Shown here one piece after another: positions 48,797 to 55,110 of a stretch of DNA of 55,110 nt (positions are counted from its first letter, which is position 1; every line of letters starts with the position of its first letter). Position numbers and translations under genes: made by a program. The stretch lies in NCBI RefSeq assembly GCF_000220395.1, contig NW_004087699.1, forward strand, positions 1-55,110, in the 5' to 3' direction. This stretch comes from Ichthyophthirius multifiliis. Taxonomy: Eukaryota; Ciliophora; Oligohymenophorea; Hymenostomatida. Below the pieces are notes generated by a model. It did no database searches, had not been told where the DNA came from, and saw nothing but the letters and a program-made list of their open reading frames with translations.

Positions 48797-51634
48797 TCAT
48801 AATTTATATATACTTTTCAAAACCTCTATCAAACTCTTCTTACTAATCGGTTTTTACAAAAATTATTTAATATTATCCACATTAAATTATATATTTTCAT
48901 ACCCTGAACACAAATATACCGGAATATTAGGTTTGATTCCTAAAACTATTTACGCAGTGCTAACCCCATTAATTTCAGGCATATCATAATCCATAAAAAT
49001 GGCATCATAATCATTCTACCTAACCTAACATATACACTATTCTCCTGAGTAAACCTTATCAATATTAATTTAATTAGCATTAAGTATTTCCTATATTTAC
49101 TATTCTAATACAGAAATATAGAAAACATTATCATCTACAATAAGAATATTATACTTATATGATTTTTAAATAATAACAATTGAATAATCATTAACAAAAT
49201 TCTATTCAGTTTAATGTTTACTTTATATAATTTTAGAATTTTCTTGTATATTACTCATTTTAAACATAACAGAGTTAAAATTATTTATTTACCCAACCGA
49301 ATCATTATTTTTTTCCGACTAAATATCCTATGAATTTTCTTAAGAAAATTTCTATTAATAATCATATATTAAAAACGAAAAAACAGTTCCTTTTTCCCAA
49401 TCCTCGCATTAAAGTCCTCTTTAACTACCAGAAATTCTTTTTGGTAATAAATTTATTGCTAAAGAATTACTTATTATCAATCCTAAATAAACTATTTAGG
49501 AGTTTATTTCGTGATTGCCTTCTATATTTTAAAAAGCTTTGAAAATAATGTGTTTTTGTTCTTGTTTTATACCTACTCCTGTATCTTTTACTGACACTTA
49601 TACGCATTTTGAGTCTGAATATTGATTTAATTCTATATAAATACAACCTTATTATGTATATTTTATTGAATTGTTTATCAAATTTATTAGTATTTAACGT
49701 ATTCTATATTAATCTGATGATAAAATAATTTCATTCTAAAACTCATTGACCATTAAATTAATTTCTATATTTTTTGTTTAAGCAATTACAGTCATTAATA
49801 CTATTACATCTTTTATTACTTCAAGGAGGCTAAATTATTAGATTGAAAGAGAAAATTTACCAGCTTTTAATTAAGACATGTCTAATATATCATTAAGTAA
49901 ATTTTTTAATATTAAAGAATTTGATAAAGCAAGTTCTAAAGATATATCTTTTATATTATTCTTAATTATTTATATATATTAAAAAATATATAAATTATTG
50001 TTCATATTAAATAATTTTCTTTTAATTTATTATTTTTATTTAAAGTTTAATTTTTTTATTTTTTTTACTTTTTTCATATTTTATATCATTCTAATAACAT
50101 ATGATAGTGGATTTTTTATTTCATGTGCCACTTAACTAAGAATAATAGATTAGTTTTAGTTTATTTATTAAAGAGTTCTTACTTAATTATATAAACTTAC
50201 ATCTATTGTTTATAATACTATATAAAATTAGTTATTTATAAACAATTAAGATAATATAATCTCATATATTTTAAGTTCATTACTTTCATTTATATTTTAA
50301 TTTGTATTAATTTTATTAAATTAATATTTTTATTATTAATTAATAGTGCTATAATTATTTGATTTAATCAACATCTTGTATTAAATATTTAAATTATGTT
50401 TTTCCAATATATTTTCCAAATCATTAATATTCTAATTATTTTATTTCACTTAGTCTTATAACTAAGATAATTATTATAACATATAATGATATAAAATGCT
50501 TATAGTAGGGCATTTACAATAATAGATTTTACCCAATTTATCATTTTATATGTTTTTAAATCCAAGGTTTAGAAGCATTCTTTATTTAAATGATTTTATA
50601 AAATCTCAAAGTTTTATTATATATTAACAGACATTATTGTCGAGTTTATATTATCTATTGAATAAGTGGCCTTTTTCAATTGAGAAGAACTTAAATTCAT
50701 TGTATTTTTATATAAATGATTTATTGAATATTTATTTTTGCTTAATAAATTTTTCTTATTTAATATTTTATCATAAATAGATGAATTTTGTAAATCAAAA
50801 GTATTTATAATTTCTTTATTTTAAAATATCAAATTATTTTATAACTAAAAATATAAAAAAAAATATTTATCTTTTATCCTTTTATTTTTTTAATTACATC
50901 AAATATAGCAACTCCATTAGAAATTTGTTTCATAACTTCCTTGAAAAAAAATTCATTTTAATTTAAGGAAATTGGTTATTAAATATCAGTTTTTTCTTCT
51001 TAAAGATTATTTTGGCCATTTGATTATCTAGAAAAATATAATTTTCTTTCAATTATAGATCTTTTTATATTATTATCAATACTTAATTATTATAAATTAT
51101 CACTATTTTATTATTTTAATGTTTCTTTTATTTATTTTTTACTTACCTGATTTGAATTATGTTTGAAAATATTATTATTTTTACATTTACTATCCTATTT
51201 AGGTTAATTTTTGTCATTAAAATATTTAATATGTTTTATATTTACTGCAAAAACTACATACATAAACGTAATTGATAAAATTTAATAAACAAAAACATCA
51301 ATTTTATTACTTTAGTTATTGAAAAGCTACTATATAAAATGTTATAAATACAAGGAAGTTAAAATTAATAAATCCTACTGCATTTTTTAACAAATATTAA
51401 TTTAAATTAAATTTAAAGAAATCATTTTAATATTAATAATTTAATTATATTATAATTCAAGTTCTAAATTTATCTAAAAAAGCATTATATTATTCAATAT
51501 AAAATTAATTATAAAAAAGTATTATATTTAAGTTTTTTCCAATTATTGTTCATTTGAAAATGTTATTAAAGTTAGAACTTATTATTTTTATTTATTTTAT
51601 GGTTTTTATGTTTGCTATAGCTTTTATTTATCAT
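48797..51634 (-). CDS. Hybrid sensor histidine kinase with PAS-like and receiver domains
   Basis: The N-terminal region (about 51634-51130) contains hydrophobic segments such as GFINFNFLVFITFYIVAF and ITFMYVVFAVNI and is frame-ambiguous. A PAS-like motif GVAIFDLQNNLIFQNKEI follows across a short intron. The H-box is SQVAHEIKNPLSYVI (phospho-accepting His, about 50130). A 108-nt intron at 49961-50068 precedes LLNDILDMSQLKAGKFSL. The ATPase domain has QILINLINNSIKYTQQG (N-box), VKDTGVGIKQEQ (G1), and GKGTVFSFLI (G2). The C-terminal receiver domain has NILIVDDN, the phospho-accepting Asp in AIFMDYDMPEINGV, SGYEN, and the Lys in LQKPISKKSL. It is a membrane-linked phosphorelay sensor, known in ciliates and plants but absent from animals. 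About 850-900 aa. The start is uncertain, with at least one frame break near 51535. The standard-code frame at 49330 is a shadow. Confidence 0.9.
49961..50068 (-). other. Histidine kinase intron (108 nt)
   Basis: Begins GTAAAA and ends TTAAG on the minus strand. It separates the H-box helix from the second helix of the dimerisation domain. One of the longer introns here. Confidence 0.7.
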
Positions 51635-52617
51635 TTATATTTACTATAAATTGATATGTTCTGTATATACATTATGAAATAAATTAAATTATAAAATAAA
51701 ATAATCGAACATATTCAATATTTATTATCAAATTAGATTTTTTTTAATTTGAAGGAAGTATTATAAAACTTTATAATAATTCATCTATTATTATAAATAA
51801 TAATGTTATAATATAAATAAACCATTTTTTTTAAAATAAAATCATTTATAAATAATATTATTTTTTTATTTCTATTTTATATATAAATTATTTTTTTATA
51901 TACATTTTATATTTATTTAAAATATTAATGTTATTTAATATTTATTTATATTTTTTTGTTTTTTATTCGATTCAAATATATATTTTAAATTTTTATTCTA
52001 ATTATTTTAAATAATTATTTTTTTACATATAAATTATTTTATTATATATAAAATTTACACTTATAATATAAATATTTCTTTAAAAAATAATATTTCAAAT
52101 ATTAACAAATATTGAGATATATAATTTAATTATATTATGTGATTTTTCGAGATTCAAGTCTTATTATAAACAAATGCATGTTTGCAAAAAAAATTAATTG
52201 TATATTTTTAAAAAATAAGTAATATATTTTATATGTTTTTTTAAAAAAATATAAAATATTAATTTATTAAATTTATAAAATTAATTATTTGAATGTTATT
52301 TTTATAAAAAAATATATTAATTAAATTAATGAAATTATAAAAATAATCAAAAAAACTATATTTTTATTAAATATATATAAATTAAAAAATTCTTACTACA
52401 TATATATATATATTTTTATTATAATAATATTAGAAAAAAAAATTTTTTTGTCAACGTATTTTTTTTTATATTTTTATAATTGAATTTGATTTTAAATTTT
52501 AAATTTTAAATAATAATAAATATTAACTTATTGATAAGTTTTATTTTATTTATAAATAAAACATATTTTAAATTTTAAAATAATAAAAAAATAAAATAAA
52601 ATAAATAATATAAATAA
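51635..52617. other. Divergent AT-rich spacer
   Basis: About 1 kb between divergent genes. No coding-like frame. Might hold undetected 5' exons of the kinase gene at its left edge. Confidence 0.5.
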
Positions 52618-53227
52618 ATGAAAAAAAGTTAATGTATATGGTAACCAACGTTTTATAGTTAATAAGTAAAATTTAATTATTTATTTAAAAAATAAAATAA
52701 ATAAAAAAATAGAAAAAATAAGATTAAATTAAAAGAAAAGTTGATTTAAAAATTAAATACTGTGTTGAAAAAAAAATAAAAAAAAACATTTAGAAAAAAT
52801 ATATTGAATAAAAACTTGAAAATACACAAAGAATTGTTTTTAATGATATTACAGATATTAATAATAAAATAAAATAAGAAAACTAATTTTTAATAATCTA
52901 AAAGGAATAAAAACCAAAAAAATAAATTACCCCTAAAAAAAAAATTTACCATGAAATTTAAAAATTAAATGAATTTTAATTATATTGTAAAATTTTTAAA
53001 GATAAACATTTGAATATTCCAGAATAATATTAATAGATTATATAACATGTATAAATAATATTTTTTTCTATTTTTTTAAGTTTTTAAAGAAATAAGATGA
53101 TGATGTTTCTAGTGACGAAGAAATTGTAAAAGGAGGAATTAAATATAATTTTAGATAACTACTAAAGGAGTTAAATAAAAATTAAGAAGAATATAAATTA
53201 GATTTAAGTGATTACAAGTTCTAATGA
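52618..53227 (+). CDS. Uncharacterised 176-aa protein with acidic patch
   Basis: Three exons with introns 52666-52712 (47 nt) and 53049-53080 (32 nt); 531 coding nt, exact phase. It starts MKKSQCIWQPTFYSQQ, has a basic helix KRKVDLKIKYCVEKKIKKNI, then RIVFNDITDINNKIKQENQF, PKKQITPKKKIYHEIQKLNE, FKDKHLNIPEQYQQIIQHFL. An acidic patch QDDDVSSDEEIVKGG is followed by IKYNFRQLLKELNKNQEEYK. The SSDEE motif is a likely CK2 site. No domain recognised; probably nuclear or cytosolic. Confidence 0.75.
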
Positions 53228-53477
53228 AAATAAAAATAAATTAAGTTTATATTTTTCTTAAAAAATATAAATAAAAATAAATAAATAAAAAATAATAGTA
53301 AAAATAAATTATTTATCTTTTAAAATGCTGATTGGAATTTTTTTATTATAAAGTTATAAAAAATTAAATAAATATATATTTATATTTTTTGTATACTAAA
53401 ATAACTAAAAAAAATTTTAATAAATAATATAAAGAATTTAATATATATATATAATTTATAAATAAAATATTTATAAA

Positions 53478-53515
<38 letters not shown>

Positions 53516-53629
53516 TGCCATCTTTTTAAGTTATTTATATATGTAAAAAATATTTATATTAATTTACATTCTTATTTTTACTTTTTTTTTATAAAATTTT
53601 TATAAATAAAAAATTATAATCACAAAAAT
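53228..53629. other. Convergent spacer with (TA)n
   Basis: AT-rich, with a TA run at about 53479-53511 between converging genes. No frame. Confidence 0.6.
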
Positions 53630-54379
53630 TCAAATTTATCCTGTAACATCTATTATAGAAAAATTTCTAAACAAAACCTAAAAAATATTTATTTTTTCTA
53701 AATAAATAATAAATAAAATACTTCGAATTCTACAATTACTTTACCATTTGAAAAACCCGTCAATTAATTTTATTTATTATTAAATTATGTAACATCAAAA
53801 GAAGCTAATCTTGGTTACGAACCTAAATAATGTTTTAAATTTATGAAAGACCAATTTCCAATAGGAGACCAAGTTTAAACTTCAATTTTATGATAACCTT
53901 CTTATTTTGGGAAATTCATACTCCCATAAGAAACTATTTATATTCTTTTTTATATTTTTATTTTTATTTATACTTATATCAATTTTATTAGTTTAATCTA
54001 ATCTCCAAACTTTAAAAATAGCCTTAGGCCATCCACTAATATTTCCTATAATAAACTCCAAATCAATGGGATGACTCCAAACAAACATTTATCCTTATTC
54101 TGCATAAGAAGTTTATGTTTATATTGATTTATATTCCTTTCCTTATTATATATTACTACTTTTTAATTAAGCACCTCTTAATAAATTCCATTAAGGTCCT
54201 ATATCTAAAATTAACTCGCAAAATAAACCATCATCGCTTTGAAAATCTACTCCTCCAACTATTTTGGCAATAAAAAAAGCTTAGGCTATACAATCTCCTT
54301 TTCGCTTTAAATCAACTATAAGGTTTTTGCTTATTTATTATTTGTAATAATTTTGATCATTTTCATCATTTTATATCAT
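53630..54379 (-). CDS. B9D2: B9-domain ciliary transition-zone protein (B9D2-like)
   Basis: Three exons with introns 53934-53973 (40 nt) and 53678-53721 (44 nt) give 666 coding nt, 221 aa. The B9 domain reads AFFIAKIVGGVDFQSDDGLF, ILDIGPQWNLLRGAQL, EQGQMFVWSHPIDLEFIIG, ISGWPKAIFKVWRLDQ, then after splicing SYGSMNFPKQEGYHKIEVQT, WSPIGNWSFINLKHYLG, PRLASFDVTQFNN, GKVIVEFEVLFRNFSIIDV. Human B9D2 has the same order: IGASGF, AWKLLSG, WSHPIDLHF, GWPRLHFQVW, TWRPLGSW, VHLEIGLLLRNF. The 35-residue N-terminal extension (MIQNDENDQNYYKQQISKNL) is extra. B9D2 works with B9D1 and MKS1 at the ciliary gate. Confidence 0.93.
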
Positions 54380-54426
54380 TTTTTTTTCCTTTTTTCTTTT
54401 TATTCTTTTTTTTAGTTTTTAAAAAT

Positions 54427-54494
<68 letters not shown>

Positions 54495-54548
54495 TTATTT
54501 AAAATATTTTTATAAAATAATATTGTATATATTAATAAAAAATTAAAT
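54380..54548. promoter_or_regulatory. Divergent spacer with (TA)n
   Basis: 169 bases between divergent starts, mostly a TA/TG tract at about 54426-54490. Promoter role is inferred from position only. Confidence 0.4.
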
Positions 54549-55058
54549 ATGTAAGAACAAGTTTTAATTTAAATAGATTTAATAAAAAATAAGATTCTAA
54601 ATTTTAAAGTTAATTAAGAATAATAGTCTTTTATTTAAAATGAATCCTTATACAATTAATAAATAAAAGAATTATAGTTCGTGAATTAATAATTAAGACA
54701 ATATTTAGAAAACAAAGAAAATTCATAAATTAAATCTATTTAATATTTAAGAAAATAAATAAATGATGAAAAATAAAATATAATTAAAGATTTATTATAA
54801 TTTGAATAAGAACAAACAATCCTTTAAAATGACTATGAAGACTAAATATAATTATTATAAAATAAAATTTAACTATTAAAAAAATCTAATTATATTTATA
54901 AAAATAAATTGGATTCCCATCAATATTAGGATGGGTAAGAAAACTATAATGTTAAAATTGAATATTTGCAAAAAATTTTAGATGACTAAGATAAAGAATT
55001 ATAAGATTATGAAAATATTTTATTTTAAAATTCAGAAAATAATAATAACAAATAATGA
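54549..55058 (+). CDS. Uncharacterised 169-aa coiled-coil protein
   Basis: Single exon, MQEQVLIQIDLIKNKILNFK, then VNQQLRQYLENKENSQIKSI, LLQFEQEQTILQNDYEDQIQ, KIEYLQKILDDQDKELQDYE, ending Asn-rich with TGA 55056. Helical throughout and acidic overall. No domain recognised. It is divergent from the B9D2-like gene, with a G-rich tract directly after the stop. Confidence 0.75.
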
Positions 55059-55072
55059 GGGGGGGAGGGGGA
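55057..55072 (+). other. G-rich tract
   Basis: GAGGGGGGGAGGGGG overlaps and follows the stop codon of the last gene, then a poly-A run. The 12 G in 13 bases are exceptional in an 85% AT sequence. Confidence 0.8.
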
Positions 55073-55110
55073 AAAAAAAAAAATATTTATTAAAAAAATG
55101 AATTTTTTTT

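Noticed and set aside
1-55110. tRNA, rRNA, CRISPR, transposon or virus-like element
   Set aside because: No GC-rich cloverleaf-sized island, repeat-spacer array, transposase, reverse transcriptase or capsid-like frame was recognised on either strand. A tRNAscan or HMM run would be needed to exclude them fully.

Overview
ORGANISM. The window starts with about 100 bases of CCCCAA repeats. The rest is roughly 85% A+T, and long frames appear only when TAA and TAG are read as glutamine and TGA as the sole stop. Introns are tiny (about 30-120 nt, GT..AG) and very AT-rich. This is a ciliate macronuclear chromosome end, of the oligohymenophorean type (Tetrahymena/Ichthyophthirius). The base composition fits Ichthyophthirius multifiliis best; that species call is inference. 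All products below were translated by hand with TAA/TAG = Gln. Standard-code open frames are mostly shadows of these genes.

LAYOUT. 1-105 telomere; 105-646 subtelomeric spacer; 647-2314 (+) RAP-domain protein; 3217-3828 (+) longin R-SNARE; 4757-12388 (-) five genes: HMG-box protein, CFAP58, a 140-aa orphan, a TMEM151-like membrane protein and a degenerate kinase-like gene; 14126-19010 (+) two coiled-coil or Q-rich genes and perhaps a small MGC protein; 19911-20375 (+) small Cys-rich membrane protein; 20794-22423 (-) epsin (ENTH); 23015-27533 (+) coiled-coil gene and EF-hand gene; 28340-28702 (-) secreted Cys-rich protein; 29844-37170 (+) a coiled-coil gene of about 2,400 aa; 37558-39720 (-) acyl-CoA oxidase; 40370-41147 (-) exosome CSL4; 41328-45736 (+) large F-BAR protein; 45773-46411 (-) Mpv17-like membrane protein; 46573-46929 (+) SDHAF1-type LYR protein; about 47740-48185 (-) TRAF-type zinc fingers; 48797-51634 (-) hybrid histidine kinase; 52618-53227 (+) acidic-patch orphan; 53630-54379 (-) B9D2-type ciliary protein; 54549-55058 (+) coiled-coil orphan. 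No tRNA, rRNA, transposon, CRISPR or virus-like element was recognised.

THEMES. This is ordinary host gene content. Cilia are represented by CFAP58 and the B9-domain protein, membrane traffic by the longin SNARE, epsin and F-BAR protein, organelle metabolism by acyl-CoA oxidase, SDHAF1-like, Mpv17-like and RAP proteins, RNA decay by CSL4, and signalling by the hybrid histidine kinase. Genes do not form operons. Several neighbours are head-to-head or tail-to-tail with gaps of 36-200 bases.

CAVEAT. At least ten otherwise convincing genes contain one or more single-base frame breaks, most explained by one missing A or T in a homopolymer run. This looks like sequencing or assembly undercalling, but it cannot be decided from the sequence alone.
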